NCBI GenBank assembly: GCA_041752235.1
Contig: JBGSHM010000009.1
Coordinates: 169,374-233,373, forward strand
Reading direction: 5' to 3'
DNA from: SpSt-398 sp041752235
GTDB lineage: Bacteria > Bacteroidota > Bacteroidia > Chitinophagales > Chitinophagaceae
DNA: 64,000 bases
The notes under the pieces are model-generated. The model ran no database searches and was not told the DNA's origin. It saw only the letters and a program-made list of their open reading frames with translations. The translations under genes were made by a program, and so were the position numbers. This document shows, in pieces, positions 1-8,399 of the stretch (the stretch's first letter is position 1; each line of letters opens with the position of its first letter).

Positions 1-90
1 TGTGCCCCTTTGATCGGAGTTAAATTTTTCATCCATCGGTCAAAAACATACTAATTTGAACCGAAAATAGTTTAATTTAGAAATCTTAGT

Positions 91-234
91 ATGATGCGAA
101 GAAACAATATCTGGTTAATCGTGTTATTGATGGGAATGATCGTAGCATCAGGCTGTCAACGCAATTATTATACTTCTAAAGTAAAGGGAAGTGATTGCGG
201 ATGCCCCAATAAAAAGGGCATGGTTGGATATTGA
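91..234 (+). CDS. Small lipoprotein, unknown function (47 aa)
   Basis: An ATG ATG start is followed by a basic N-terminus, a hydrophobic stretch (about residues 8-20) and a lipobox-like V-A-S-G-C ending at Cys22. The mature part is only about 26 residues and holds a C-G-C-P-N-K-K-G motif, so it could bind a metal or form a disulfide; that is inference. The gene lies 21 bp before the next plus-strand ORF, so the two may be cotranscribed. I do not recognise a family beyond short Bacteroidota lipoproteins. Confidence 0.6.
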   Translation: MMRRNNIWLIVLLMGMIVASGCQRNYYTSKVKGSDCGCPNKKGMVGY

Positions 235-255
235 AACATCGATTGTAACGAACCA

Positions 256-498
256 ATGAAAAGAGTAAACAGGGAACTGCTTGTCCTCTTGCGTACTGAG
301 TTCATGAGCAAGGAGGAACTGGAACTGGAGGTAGCCGGTATCAATCGGTTATTGAATTATTCCTTTCACGATGATCGTTTCTGCAAGGCCCATGAGTTAG
401 TGGCCAATACCCGCATTACCCAACGCAAAAGCAAGATCTTACGCGCCCGCCGTCAGGCTGAATTAAAGCCGTTTTATTTTCTCCTTAACCTGAACTGA
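256..498 (+). CDS. Hypothetical protein (80 aa)
   Basis: A short, basic, soluble protein with no signal peptide or membrane segment. It is rich in Arg, Lys, Leu and Glu and probably mostly helical. Its position 21 bp after the small lipoprotein gene, with the same strand and a clean start and stop, supports it being real. I do not recognise the family and infer no function. Downstream is an AT-rich imperfect inverted repeat that could end the transcript. Confidence 0.5.
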   Translation: MKRVNRELLVLLRTEFMSKEELELEVAGINRLLNYSFHDDRFCKAHELVANTRITQRKSKILRARRQAELKPFYFLLNLN

Positions 499-520
499 AT
501 TATTTGTCAGTATTTATTAT

Positions 521-592
521 TTATTATTGATTGTTAATTATTGTATTTGATTTGCAAATAGACTAATAATTAATAATTCATAATCAATAATC
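521..592. repeat. AT-rich imperfect inverted repeat
   Basis: Arms built from short words such as TTATTGATTGTTAATTATT and the roughly complementary AATAATTAATAATTC...AATCAATAA flank a short centre. It sits between the convergent ends of the 80-aa gene and the aminotransferase gene, so a bidirectional terminator role is plausible. It is imperfect, and no long T-run follows. Confidence 0.4.
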
Positions 593-605
593 GCTTCGTA
601 GAAGT

Positions 606-1862
606 CTACCTCAGTTCCCTCAGTGCCTGCTCTAATTTTCCCGCCATTTCATCAATTTCTTCTTTTTTACAGGTACCCACGCTTAGTCGGTACCAGGAAG
701 ATGTATTGCTGGCGCCAAAAGCATAGAAGGGTACTACAGCCAATCTCGCCTGGTTGAGGAGATAGGCGGTTACATCGGCCTGGGTAGCGAGCAGACTTCC
801 ATCGCGGGTGGTTTTACCTGCCGCATCGATCTGGATCGTGAGGTAGATCCCTGCTTCGGGGGCAATGGCATCTATGGGGAGCCCTGCTTTTTTCATCGCG
901 ATAAAATGAGCGTGTATGCGATGCAGTCTTTCCAGTAATTCAGAACGAAAATGTTGTAGAAACTGGTCAATAGCCCCAGTGTTGGGCAGGAATTTTGCGA
1001 CGGCCTTTTGTTCGGCCATCGGCGCCCAGGCGCCTACATGGGTAAGGATCGCGCGCATTTTTGCCATGACCTTTTCTGGTCCCATGGCCCAGCCTACACG
1101 CACACCAGTGGAGGCAAACACCTTACTGATCGCATCAATAAAAATCGTGTATTCGCGCATGGCTGGACGCAGAGATACCGGATCATAGTGACGAATATCT
1201 CCATAGGTAAGATGCCAGTACATCTGATCATACATCAGATAGAGCTTTTTTTCATCAGCGCCTCTCTTCGCATTTTCCTCCAGTACCATATCGCATATCT
1301 CTTCCAGTTCCTTTTTACGAAAGGTGGTACCGGTCGGGTTTTGGGGTGAGCAAAGGGCGATAAGGGTGGCTCCATCCAGGTGAGGGCGAATGGCAGAGGC
1401 CGTTGGCATGAAATTCGTTTCAGCCGAGGTTTCGATCACCGTATGGTTGCCCTGTACAAAATGAGTATAGTGGTTGTTGTTCCAGGAAGGTACCGGATAG
1501 ATCACTTTTTCTCCGGCATCACAAACCGAGCGGTATACGGCATAGATCAATGGGCGACCACCACCGGAGACCAATATTTCCTTGGGGGAATATTCCAGTT
1601 TTTGCCTTTCGCGACTAAAGGCTGCTATTGCTTCCCGCAGGTCGAGGTTTCCATCGGCAGCGGGGTAGTTGGTGAAATGTTTTCGATAGGATTCAATGAT
1701 CGCCTCTTCTAATTCCGTTGGAATGGGGAAAATGGAGGGATCAAAATCACCCACCGTGAAATTATAGATCTTTTCTCCTTGTCTGATCTTCTCGCGGATC
1801 TCTCCTCCCAGTTTCACGATCTCGGACCCGATCAGTGTTTCGGCTAATTGAGATAGTTTCAT
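606..1862 (-). CDS. Class I/II PLP-dependent aminotransferase
   Basis: 418 residues, the usual length for fold-type I aspartate/tyrosine-type aminotransferases. The N-terminus carries a substrate-gating segment (N-F-T-V-G-D-F-D-P). A G-G-G-R-P-L-I-Y segment near residue 100 is the PLP-phosphate region, N-P-T-G near 175 is conserved, and S-K-V-F-A-S-T-G-V-R-V-G-W near 245 contains the Schiff-base lysine and the Arg/Gly that follow it. It probably moves amino groups between an amino acid and 2-oxoglutarate in the cytoplasm; the substrate cannot be read from sequence. A TATCTTTG promoter box ends four bases before the ATG (1867-1874 on this strand), so the mRNA may be leaderless. Confidence 0.9.
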   Translation of the reverse strand: MKLSQLAETLIGSEIVKLGGEIREKIRQGEKIYNFTVGDFDPSIFPIPTELEEAIIESYRKHFTNYPAADGNLDLREAIAAFSRERQKLEYSPKEILVSGGGRPLIYAVYRSVCDAGEKVIYPVPSWNNNHYTHFVQGNHTVIETSAETNFMPTASAIRPHLDGATLIALCSPQNPTGTTFRKKELEEICDMVLEENAKRGADEKKLYLMYDQMYWHLTYGDIRHYDPVSLRPAMREYTIFIDAISKVFASTGVRVGWAMGPEKVMAKMRAILTHVGAWAPMAEQKAVAKFLPNTGAIDQFLQHFRSELLERLHRIHAHFIAMKKAGLPIDAIAPEAGIYLTIQIDAAGKTTRDGSLLATQADVTAYLLNQARLAVVPFYAFGASNTSSWYRLSVGTCKKEEIDEMAGKLEQALRELR

Positions 1863-1866
1863 GGAG

Positions 1867-1874
1867 CAAAGATA
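1867..1874 (-). promoter_or_regulatory. Promoter -7 box TATCTTTG before the aminotransferase
   Basis: Exact match to the Bacteroidota -7 consensus TAnnTTTG, separated from the ATG at 1862 by only CTCC. The start point would fall on or next to the ATG. No clear -33 TTG is seen. Confidence 0.55.
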
Positions 1875-1913
1875 GAGGAGGTTTTGCTGATTTTGAGATT
1901 AATAGGGGAGGGA

Positions 1914-2043
1914 TTTACCGCCAGGACGCGATGGCACAAAGGAGCGCCAGAAGGGTTTGATGAAAAAAAAGACCAGAAGCGATTAACTTCTGGTCTAAAT
2001 GAAATCCTTGCGTTCCTCAGCGCCTTAGCGCCCTGGCGGTAAA
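1914..2043. repeat. Palindromic intergenic repeat (TTTACCGCC family)
   Basis: It starts TTTACCGCCAGGACGCG and ends CGCCCTGGCGGTAAA, so the outer ends are inverted copies; the inside is diverged. It fills the gap between the aminotransferase and the sortilin-like gene and contains the terminator at 1963-1995. Related copies occur at many gene ends in this window. Confidence 0.75.
1963..1995 (-). terminator. Rho-independent terminator of the sortilin-like gene
   Basis: On the minus strand the stem GACCAGAAG/CTTCTGGTC (9 bp, loop 7) is followed at once by eight T residues. It lies 55 bp past the stop of the gene at 2050-5301, inside the palindromic repeat. Confidence 0.85.
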
Positions 2044-2049
2044 CCAAAT

Positions 2050-5000
2050 CTAAAACTCCTTATACTCCTTCACCAATTCAACCTTGGTTTCTTCCACCAG
2101 TTTTTTGTAATCCTTCCATTTACCACTAAACAAAGTGTTGGCATCCCCTACGATCGTATTGACCGCATTTTCAGCCGCTACAGTCAATGCTTCTTCAGTG
2201 CTTCCGGGTGCTACGGGTTTTGAGAAAATATACTGGCGTGCGTTCCGCAACATCATCAGGACCGTCACATCCGTAGAGCGGGTCAATCCCTGGCGTGAAT
2301 CTGTTTTACCAGAAATACGCTCCCGCAACGCTGTGATTTCTTTTTGAATGGCACTGGTTGTTTTGCGCAATGTATCTGCCTCCTTGCCCCGTACGTCTTT
2401 CAATTGGGCATTCATTTTATTACAGGCTTCATCGGCTTCTGTCAGGCGGTCCATTACATCATTGAGTTTATCGGATGATTTCTGGATGCGGGTCGTCATC
2501 TGTTTTTGCGCCGCAATGACAGATGGGTCTCTATTGGCACGTGGATCTGCCTTTACCTCTACCCAGGTGCTGTCTGATGTACGGGCATAATTCAATACGA
2601 CTTTATACATACCGGGGTCAACCGACATGCCACCGGGTTCGGGGGATCCAGGAGCAGGTTTGGGACCTCCGGGTTGACGGAACCCTTTTTCTTCCATACC
2701 CCAATACATCCGGTTAAAGCCCGAATCGGCCATCCAGCGCAGGTTGCGTACCAATTCATTTTTTGCATTATATATGCGCACCATCACGGTATCGCCGCGG
2801 TTGCCACCACGTCCACCACCTCCACCAAATTGACCACGTCCACCACCTCCACCGCCACCGCCACCCTGGCGCATCACAGGCGCAGCGGGGGCTGCTTCAG
2901 TTGCGGGTGCGGCTGCAGGGGCCGTCCGGGTTGGTTTATTGAGATAAAATGAAATGGCGGCTCCACGGGCTTTATTTTCTGCATCCCAGATGCCATCCAC
3001 GCTCCACTCATATCCGGCAGACGGTTTGTAGAAAGCCTGCCAGCCCGCAGGGGCGGCAAATGCTGTAATGGGGGCCGTGGGTTTATTGCCATTGTTGGCA
3101 GCCAATTTGCGGAGCGGACGAATATCATCCAGTACCCAAAGAGAACGCCCAAACGTAGCGATCACGAGGTCGGCTTCTTCTTCTTGTATGGCCAGGTCAT
3201 AGGTAGAAACAGAGGGATATCCGTTTTTCCATTGTTCGAAACTGGCGCCATTGTCAAAACTGATCCAGAGCCCATGTTCGGTGCCGACAAAGATCAGGTT
3301 CTTCTCCGTGGGGTCTGGTAATACACAAAGTGCATAGCCTTTTACTTTTTTCTCATCTACCAGTCTGGTCCAGGTCTTACCATAATCGGTTGTGCGGAAG
3401 ATATAGGGTTTGAAATCACCCCGGCGGTAATCATTGGCTACAACAAATACTTCGCCGCCATTGGTACGTGAGGCTTTTACCTGTGGGATCCAGGCGCCTA
3501 CAGGCATTCCCGGTATCTTGCCACGGAAATTGGTCCAGGTCTTACCACCATCACGGGTCAGTTGCACATTTCCATCATCTGTTCCCACCCAGATCACGCC
3601 TTTTTCGGCGGGAAAGGGTTCAATGGCCAGAATGGTGTTATAATTTTCGGCACCGGTGATGTCGAGTGTCAAACCACCGTTTTCGTTTTGTTTTTGTTGT
3701 TCTTTGTTATCGGTGGTCAGATCGGGGGAGATCATTTCCCAGGCCGCGCCTTTGTTGGTGCTTTTGTGTACGAACTGGCTGCCAAAGTAGATGGTCTTTT
3801 TGTCAAACGGGTCCTGGGCAATGGCAGAGTTCCAGTTAAAACGGAACTTGATCGATGTATCGGCGGTAACCGGACGGATATACCAGCTTTCACCGGTTTT
3901 CCAGTTGCGGCGACCCACATTTCCCTGCTGGCTCATACTGTACACCCAGCTTGGGTCTTCTGCATCGGGCATTACATCAAATCCATCACCACCGCCTACA
4001 TTCTCCCAATCATAGTTGCGAATACCACCTGAGGTCCAGCTATAGCCAGGTCCGTGCCAGCTACCATTATCCTGCATACCACCCATGACCCGATAGGGGG
4101 TCTGGTTATCTACATTGACATGATAGAATTGGCCAACGGGAATTTTTTCATCAAAGATCCAGGTCTTGCCCCTGTCGCGGGAGATACCTATACCTCCGTC
4201 ATTTCCCTCCACAATAAAATTGGGGTCATTGGGATTGATCCACCAGGCATGGTGATCGGGGTGGATGCCACTATACGGGATGAGGGTAGAAAAAGATTTT
4301 CCTCCATCCTCACTCAGGGTAACGGTAGAGTGAATATCATAAATGCGGTTTTCATTCTTTGGGTCCACATAGATCTCCTGATAATAGAAGGGGCGGTCGG
4401 TGACTTCGGAGGCATTACTGTTTACGAGCTGCCAGGTAAACCCACCGTCATCACTTTTATAAAAACCATTTTTCGATGCTTCGATTTTGGCGTACACGCG
4501 ATCGGGCATACTGCGCGCGAAGGCGATTCCGATACGTCCCAGGTCACCGGTGGGCAAACCTTCCTTACTGGAGAGTTTTTTCCAATTACGCCCACCATCT
4601 ACTGTGATGTATAAGGCACTACCGGGGCCACCACTTTTCGAGCTGTAAGGCGTCCGGTAAAACTGCCACATATTGGCAATGAGTTTATTGGGATTCGAGG
4701 GGTCGATCACGAGATCGGCACAACCGGTACTGTCATTTACTTTCAGGATCTGGCTCCAGGTATCTCCACCATCGGTGGTTTTCCATACCCCTTTTTCCGG
4801 GTGGGGAGCATAGGGGTTACCGATGGCCCCGGCATACACGACATTCGGATTATTGGGGTCGATCACGATTCGGTGGATACAGATGGTTTTTTCCAGCCCC
4901 ATCATTTTCCAAGTTTTCCCGGCATCCAGTGAGCGGTAAATACCACCACCCAGGTTCAACGAGTTGCGGGGGTTTCCTTCACCTGTTCCCACCCAAACCA

Positions 5001-5301
5001 CATTGGGATTGGATTGTTGGATGGCGACGGCGCCAATATTCAGCATAGGTTGATCATCAAAAACGGGGGTCCAACTGGCGCCGGCATTGGTGGTCTTCCA
5101 CACTCCACCGGAGGCGGCTCCCAGGTAAATCGTTTCCGGATCGTTGGCTATGGCATCAATGGCGGTGATACGACCGCTCATTCCGGCAGGCCCGATATTC
5201 CGGGGTTTCCAGCCTTTAAAATCTGCCAGACTTATTTTTTGTGCCTGGGTAGTAGAAATAACAAAAAGGGAGATGGTCAGGGTCGATAGGATCTTTCTCA
5301 T
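2050..5301 (-). CDS. Secreted sortilin/VPS10-like BNR beta-propeller protein
   Basis: 1083 residues with a Sec signal peptide (M-R-K-I-L...T-Q-A-Q). The first 720 or so residues hold many BNR/Asp-box units (for example S-L-D-A-G-K-T-W, T-T-D-G-G-D-T-W, S-D-D-G-G-F-T-W), which build the ten-bladed-propeller type fold of the sortilin-like family common in Bacteroidota. A Pro/Ala/Gly linker near residues 800-850 includes a run of nine Gly and further GGGGG and RGG units. The C-terminal 200 residues are charged and helical (likely coiled coil). Function in these bacteria is not established; hydrolase or adhesion roles are guesses. No type IX C-terminal domain is evident. Confidence 0.85.
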   Translation of the reverse strand: MRKILSTLTISLFVISTTQAQKISLADFKGWKPRNIGPAGMSGRITAIDAIANDPETIYLGAASGGVWKTTNAGASWTPVFDDQPMLNIGAVAIQQSNPNVVWVGTGEGNPRNSLNLGGGIYRSLDAGKTWKMMGLEKTICIHRIVIDPNNPNVVYAGAIGNPYAPHPEKGVWKTTDGGDTWSQILKVNDSTGCADLVIDPSNPNKLIANMWQFYRTPYSSKSGGPGSALYITVDGGRNWKKLSSKEGLPTGDLGRIGIAFARSMPDRVYAKIEASKNGFYKSDDGGFTWQLVNSNASEVTDRPFYYQEIYVDPKNENRIYDIHSTVTLSEDGGKSFSTLIPYSGIHPDHHAWWINPNDPNFIVEGNDGGIGISRDRGKTWIFDEKIPVGQFYHVNVDNQTPYRVMGGMQDNGSWHGPGYSWTSGGIRNYDWENVGGGDGFDVMPDAEDPSWVYSMSQQGNVGRRNWKTGESWYIRPVTADTSIKFRFNWNSAIAQDPFDKKTIYFGSQFVHKSTNKGAAWEMISPDLTTDNKEQQKQNENGGLTLDITGAENYNTILAIEPFPAEKGVIWVGTDDGNVQLTRDGGKTWTNFRGKIPGMPVGAWIPQVKASRTNGGEVFVVANDYRRGDFKPYIFRTTDYGKTWTRLVDEKKVKGYALCVLPDPTEKNLIFVGTEHGLWISFDNGASFEQWKNGYPSVSTYDLAIQEEEADLVIATFGRSLWVLDDIRPLRKLAANNGNKPTAPITAFAAPAGWQAFYKPSAGYEWSVDGIWDAENKARGAAISFYLNKPTRTAPAAAPATEAAPAAPVMRQGGGGGGGGGRGQFGGGGGRGGNRGDTVMVRIYNAKNELVRNLRWMADSGFNRMYWGMEEKGFRQPGGPKPAPGSPEPGGMSVDPGMYKVVLNYARTSDSTWVEVKADPRANRDPSVIAAQKQMTTRIQKSSDKLNDVMDRLTEADEACNKMNAQLKDVRGKEADTLRKTTSAIQKEITALRERISGKTDSRQGLTRSTDVTVLMMLRNARQYIFSKPVAPGSTEEALTVAAENAVNTIVGDANTLFSGKWKDYKKLVEETKVELVKEYKEF

Positions 5302-5365
5302 TGCTTGGTAGTTTTGGGTCTTAAACTTACTTAAAATAGGGGATTGGCGAAAAAGAGTTTTTGGA

Positions 5366-5623
5366 TTTTACCGCCAGGACATAAAGACGCAAGGGACGCA
5401 AAGATGATATTGCTGTGCGAGACCTCTGGTCTCGCACCTATAGAATGTCGCCTCTGGCGACTCGAATAACAACCTTTTCTTTTTATTAATAAACTATAAC
5501 CGCCGCCAGAGGCGGCTTTCTGGAAGTGCGAGACCAGAGGTCTCGCACAGCAAGCGTCATAAAGACGCGAGGGACGCAAAGATGATCCTTGCGTCCCTCG
5601 TGTCTTTGCGACTTGGCGGTAAA
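5366..5623. repeat. Composite palindromic repeat (outer TTTTACCGCC element)
   Basis: This 330-bp gene-free gap is mostly repeat. The outer ends are TTTTACCGCCAGGAC (5366) and GACTTGGCGGTAAA (to about 5623). A 29-bp segment is present twice in direct orientation with one mismatch (5380-5408 and 5558-5586), flanking an inserted palindromic element. Between them lies the MITE-like unit at 5411-5552. No gene is visible here. Confidence 0.75.
5411..5552. mobile_element. MITE-like palindromic element with perfect 27-bp terminal inverted repeats
   Basis: Positions 5411-5437 and 5526-5552 are exact inverted copies of each other (27 bp). Each arm itself contains the near-palindrome GCGAGACCTCTGGTCTCGC. 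An inner pair, CGCCTCTGGCG near 5450 and CGCCAGAGGCG near 5504, is also inverted, so hairpins are nested. It has no coding capacity. It is flanked by a 29-bp direct duplication, as if inserted into or copied along with the outer repeat. A transposition mechanism is inferred, not shown. Confidence 0.65.
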
Positions 5624-5631
5624 CAAACTAA

Positions 5632-6204
5632 TTACTGCCCTTTTTTATCCGTGTAGTTTTTCTCCGCCTCTTTTGCTTTTTCAAAATCGAGTACTACACC
5701 GTTGATGCAATACCGCAATCCGGTAGGAGGAGGGCCATCTTCAAATACATGTCCCAGGTGCGATTTGCAACGACCGCATTGTACCTCGGTGCGTGTCATA
5801 CCATGGGAGTGATCGGGGGTATAAATAATGCTGCCTTTGCTGATGGGTTCGTAGAAGCTGGGCCATCCGCAACCGCTTTCAAATTTGGTATCGCTTTTAA
5901 AAAGGGCATTCCCACAAACAGCGCAGTAGTAGGTACCTACATCACTGAACTTTTCAAATTTGCTCGTCCAGGGTCTTTCGGTACCCTTTTGCCGGGCTAC
6001 ATAATAAACGTCCTTTGGGAGCATTTTCTGCCATTCTTCATCGCTGATGGTCACTTTGCTGGTATCGGTGCGGGAATAGGCCGGGTTTTTCTTATCGGTG
6101 CTGTCCATGGTAGGGGTTTTCGCGGTGGATGATTGAGAATAACTGCATTGCTGAAATAGGGGGGTCAGCAAAACAAGTAAAAAGTATGTCCGTATCTGCT
6201 TCAT
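5632..6204 (-). CDS. msrB: Peptide-methionine (R)-S-oxide reductase, lipoprotein form
   Basis: 190 residues. An N-terminal lipoprotein signal (L-T-P-L-F-Q-Q-C) places it in the envelope. The MsrB core follows: two zinc pairs C-A-V-C-G and C-G-R-C-K, the G-C-G-W-P-S-F segment, the H-S-H-G-M-T-R-T-E-V segment and the catalytic R-Y-C-I-N-G motif near the C-terminus. It reduces methionine-R-sulfoxide in proteins, here probably repairing periplasmic proteins. A TACATTTG box lies 11 bases before the ATG on this strand, next to the divergent adk promoter. Confidence 0.93.
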   Translation of the reverse strand: MKQIRTYFLLVLLTPLFQQCSYSQSSTAKTPTMDSTDKKNPAYSRTDTSKVTISDEEWQKMLPKDVYYVARQKGTERPWTSKFEKFSDVGTYYCAVCGNALFKSDTKFESGCGWPSFYEPISKGSIIYTPDHSHGMTRTEVQCGRCKSHLGHVFEDGPPPTGLRYCINGVVLDFEKAKEAEKNYTDKKGQ

Positions 6205-6215
6205 GTAATGTTTAA

Positions 6216-6223
6216 CAAATGTA
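6216..6223 (-). promoter_or_regulatory. Promoter -7 box TACATTTG for msrB
   Basis: Exact TAnnTTTG match on the minus strand, 11 bases before the msrB ATG at 6204. No clear TTG at -33. Confidence 0.45.
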
Positions 6224-6239
6224 CGTAAATAGGGTTCGA

Positions 6240-6270
6240 TTGGTTTTCTCCTCCTCGACCGTTATATTTG
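6240..6270 (+). promoter_or_regulatory. Promoter for adk (TTG, 20 bp, TATATTTG)
   Basis: TTG at 6240-6242 and TATATTTG at 6263-6270 are spaced 20 bp, matching the Bacteroidota -33/-7 layout. The ATG at 6297 lies 26 bases downstream. This rules against the in-frame ATG at 6219, which would be upstream of the promoter. Confidence 0.65.
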
Positions 6271-6296
6271 TCGTTCACGCAACCAGGCAACCGCAT

Positions 6297-6890
6297 ATGT
6301 TTAATTTGGTTTTATTTGGCCCTCCGGGCAGTGGCAAAGGCACTCAATCTGAAAGACTTGTAGAAAAGTATGGATTTGTCCATCTCTCCACTGGCAATCT
6401 CCTCCGCGAGGAGATCAGGGAAAAGACCCCATTAGGTCTTGAGGCGAAGAAATTCATGGACAATGGTCAACTCGTTCCCGATGAGGTAGTGATCGGTATG
6501 GTCGATTCCTTTTTTGATAAACACAAAGAAGCTCCCGGTTTTTTGTTTGACGGGTTTCCACGTACTGTTGCCCAGGCACAGGCATTGGATAAACTCCTTG
6601 ATCTGCGCAAGACAAATATCCGGCAGGTACTGGCCTTGGAAGTAACCGAAGAAGAACTGGTGTCCCGCCTGCTTAATCGCGGAAAGACATCCGGCCGGAG
6701 TGATGATAGTGATGAAGCCGTGATCCGCAAGCGGTTTGCAGTATACAGCAATGAAACTACTCCCGTAGCCGAATATTATAAAAAGCATAGGAAATTCAAA
6801 CCCATTCAGGGGGAGGGATCGGTAGATGAGATTTTTGCAGCCCTGCGCCAGGCCATTGATCATGCTATGGCGGCGTTTGAAGAGGAGTGA
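6297..6890 (+). CDS. adk: Adenylate kinase
   Basis: 197 residues. Walker A G-P-P-G-S-G-K-G-T is at residues 8-16, the AMP site T-G-N-L-L-R near 37, the G-F-P-R-T segment near 85, and a short lid around R-G-K-T-S-G-R-S-D-D without the zinc cysteines of long forms. It interconverts ATP + AMP and 2 ADP in the cytoplasm. An in-frame extension to 6219 exists, but the promoter at 6240-6270 and the family N-terminus (M-F-N-L-V-L-F-G-P-P) both point to the ATG at 6297. Confidence 0.95.
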   Translation: MFNLVLFGPPGSGKGTQSERLVEKYGFVHLSTGNLLREEIREKTPLGLEAKKFMDNGQLVPDEVVIGMVDSFFDKHKEAPGFLFDGFPRTVAQAQALDKLLDLRKTNIRQVLALEVTEEELVSRLLNRGKTSGRSDDSDEAVIRKRFAVYSNETTPVAEYYKKHRKFKPIQGEGSVDEIFAALRQAIDHAMAAFEEE

Positions 6891-6893
6891 TAT

Positions 6894-6973
6894 TCACCGC
6901 CAGGGCGCTAAGACACAAAGGGTCGCTAAGAATTTCTTAGCGACCCTTTGTGTCTTAGCGCCTTCGCGGTAAA
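6894..6973. repeat. Near-perfect hairpin repeat between adk and a convergent gene
   Basis: Arms of about 35 bp (6898-6932 and 6935-6969) with only a few mismatches. The arms carry CTAAGACACAAAGGGTCGC and its complement, with the outer ACCGCC/GGCGGT-type ends of the family. It starts 3 bp after the adk stop and faces a convergent operon end, so it probably ends transcription on both strands. Confidence 0.8.
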
Positions 6974-6977
6974 TAGG

Positions 6978-7457
6978 TTATTCTTTCTTCCCAAAAAGCT
7001 TCTCCGCTTTCTCCAAACTTCCCAAAATATTCGACTTCACTTTTTCCACCTTCACTTTTTCAAATTCGAGGTAGGCGATTCTTTTTTCTGCTTCTTCCGA
7101 CAGTGAATCCGGAACAAATTCATCCATCCATTGGGTCATGGATTGGTTGGCGGTATTCAACTCGGCGATCAGGCTATCGAGCGTAGCTTTGTAACCGGCT
7201 GCTGCGGCCTTTGCTTTTGCGGGTAATTTATCCAGTGAATCGAGTTGTTGCTGAGCCAGTGCGATATAGCCTTTTACTTTACCGATCTTTGGCATCACCA
7301 CATTGTGGCCATCCATTACATCTTTATACAGAGAGTCTTCTTTTGTTTTTGGTTCCATGCTTGTATTGTGCCCTTCGTGTGCGGAATGATCTGTTCCATT
7401 GTTACAGGCAATAAAAAGCCAGGAAGCCATGAGGGTGTATGCAATCTTTTTAAACAT
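6978..7457 (-). CDS. Lipoprotein of unknown function, last gene of copper-type operon
   Basis: 159 residues with a lipoprotein signal (S-W-L-F-I-A-C). A His-rich stretch (H-S-A-H-E-G-H-N) directly after the lipidated Cys could bind a metal. The rest is charged, Lys/Glu/Leu-rich and predicted helical, perhaps a small helical bundle. It is 19 bp downstream of the CxxCxC beta-barrel gene and is the seventh and last member of the run that starts at 11835. No named family is recognised; the role in metal handling is inferred from context and the His cluster. Confidence 0.75.
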   Translation of the reverse strand: MFKKIAYTLMASWLFIACNNGTDHSAHEGHNTSMEPKTKEDSLYKDVMDGHNVVMPKIGKVKGYIALAQQQLDSLDKLPAKAKAAAAGYKATLDSLIAELNTANQSMTQWMDEFVPDSLSEEAEKRIAYLEFEKVKVEKVKSNILGSLEKAEKLFGKKE

Positions 7458-7476
7458 CGTGTTTGTTTTTAATTAT

Positions 7477-8397
7477 TTAAAATACCCAGGCCAAATTTAC
7501 CGTAACCTGGGACTTCATTTTTACCAAACCTTTGGACAGATCTTGCTGCAGCGGATGAAACCAGGAAGCACCTGCGGTCCATTTTCCGGCATAGATCTCT
7601 GTGCCCGCCACCAGATTAGTGATGCTTCCACCACTGTAGGTTTGTTTTTCCTGATGGTGATGGTCTTTTGCCGAACGGTCATACAGGATACCTGCATTGG
7701 GGAGAACGGACCATTTCATGGCGCGACCTATATTTTTCCAGTAAAAAAATCTGGCTCCGGTCGTGATCCGGTTGCCATAGCGGAACTCATCGGTGTTGGC
7801 GGTGTTGATGCGATATCCTGCATCGACATTTAACCCAAAGTGATTGTACCGAAGGGTATAGATCGTATTCAGCAGCATATCGATACTGCCGGTGCCGGCA
7901 TTCATGCTGGCGTTGAGATTATCACTGTTGTCGGAGTCATATTTTCCGGTAGGAAGTTTAACTCCTCCGCCTGCCTGCCAGGTCTGCTGCAGTTTATCCA
8001 TTTTCCCAGCATTTTTGGTCATCAGGATGCGGTTGGCCAGGAGGCTGATATCACCCAGCCCTTGCACCTTTTGTGCTGGAAGTCCTTCTTCCTTTTGGGT
8101 AAAGGAGTTGAAAGGCAGGAGGGCAAACAATTGGGTTTTTTTACCGATCTGGTAACGTCCCCATACTTCGGTGGTATTGAAATATTCCACCGATTTTTTG
8201 CCAAGAATATGTAGTTGCTCCGATATCAGGTGTTGGGAATTGAATACCCGATAGGAGTTTCTTACGCCGATGAAGTGCTTTTTGAACTGAGGCAGTATGC
8301 CCAGATGATATCCATTCCCTGAGCAGCCACATATCTCACAGGCGCTGGCCTCATTTAATGTAGAAATAAGGACAGCGAGTACAAACCATTTTTTCAT
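7477..8397 (-). CDS. Outer-membrane beta-barrel protein with CxxCxC N-terminus
   Basis: 306 residues with a signal peptide. Right after the likely cleavage site comes C-E-I-C-G-C-S-G-N-G-Y (Cys20, Cys23, Cys25), a compact thiol cluster suited to soft metals. The remainder alternates polar and aromatic residues and ends in an aromatic residue (N-L-A-W-V-F), typical of outer-membrane barrels, and resembles transporter/MetA-pathway-like barrels. It starts 2 bp after the stop of the DUF2911 gene, so the two are cotranscribed. A role as outer-membrane metal transporter or sensor is inference from the Cys motif and the MbnP/MbnH neighbours. Confidence 0.75.
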   Translation of the reverse strand: MKKWFVLAVLISTLNEASACEICGCSGNGYHLGILPQFKKHFIGVRNSYRVFNSQHLISEQLHILGKKSVEYFNTTEVWGRYQIGKKTQLFALLPFNSFTQKEEGLPAQKVQGLGDISLLANRILMTKNAGKMDKLQQTWQAGGGVKLPTGKYDSDNSDNLNASMNAGTGSIDMLLNTIYTLRYNHFGLNVDAGYRINTANTDEFRYGNRITTGARFFYWKNIGRAMKWSVLPNAGILYDRSAKDHHHQEKQTYSGGSITNLVAGTEIYAGKWTAGASWFHPLQQDLSKGLVKMKSQVTVNLAWVF

Positions 8398-8399
8398 AG

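Noticed and set aside
3562..4614. Antisense ORFs of 100-190 codons within the sortilin-like gene
   Set aside because: They are shadows of a clear long gene on the other strand with no recognisable domain.
6219..6296. N-terminal extension of adenylate kinase
   Set aside because: The promoter for adk lies inside this stretch and the family N-terminus starts at 6297.
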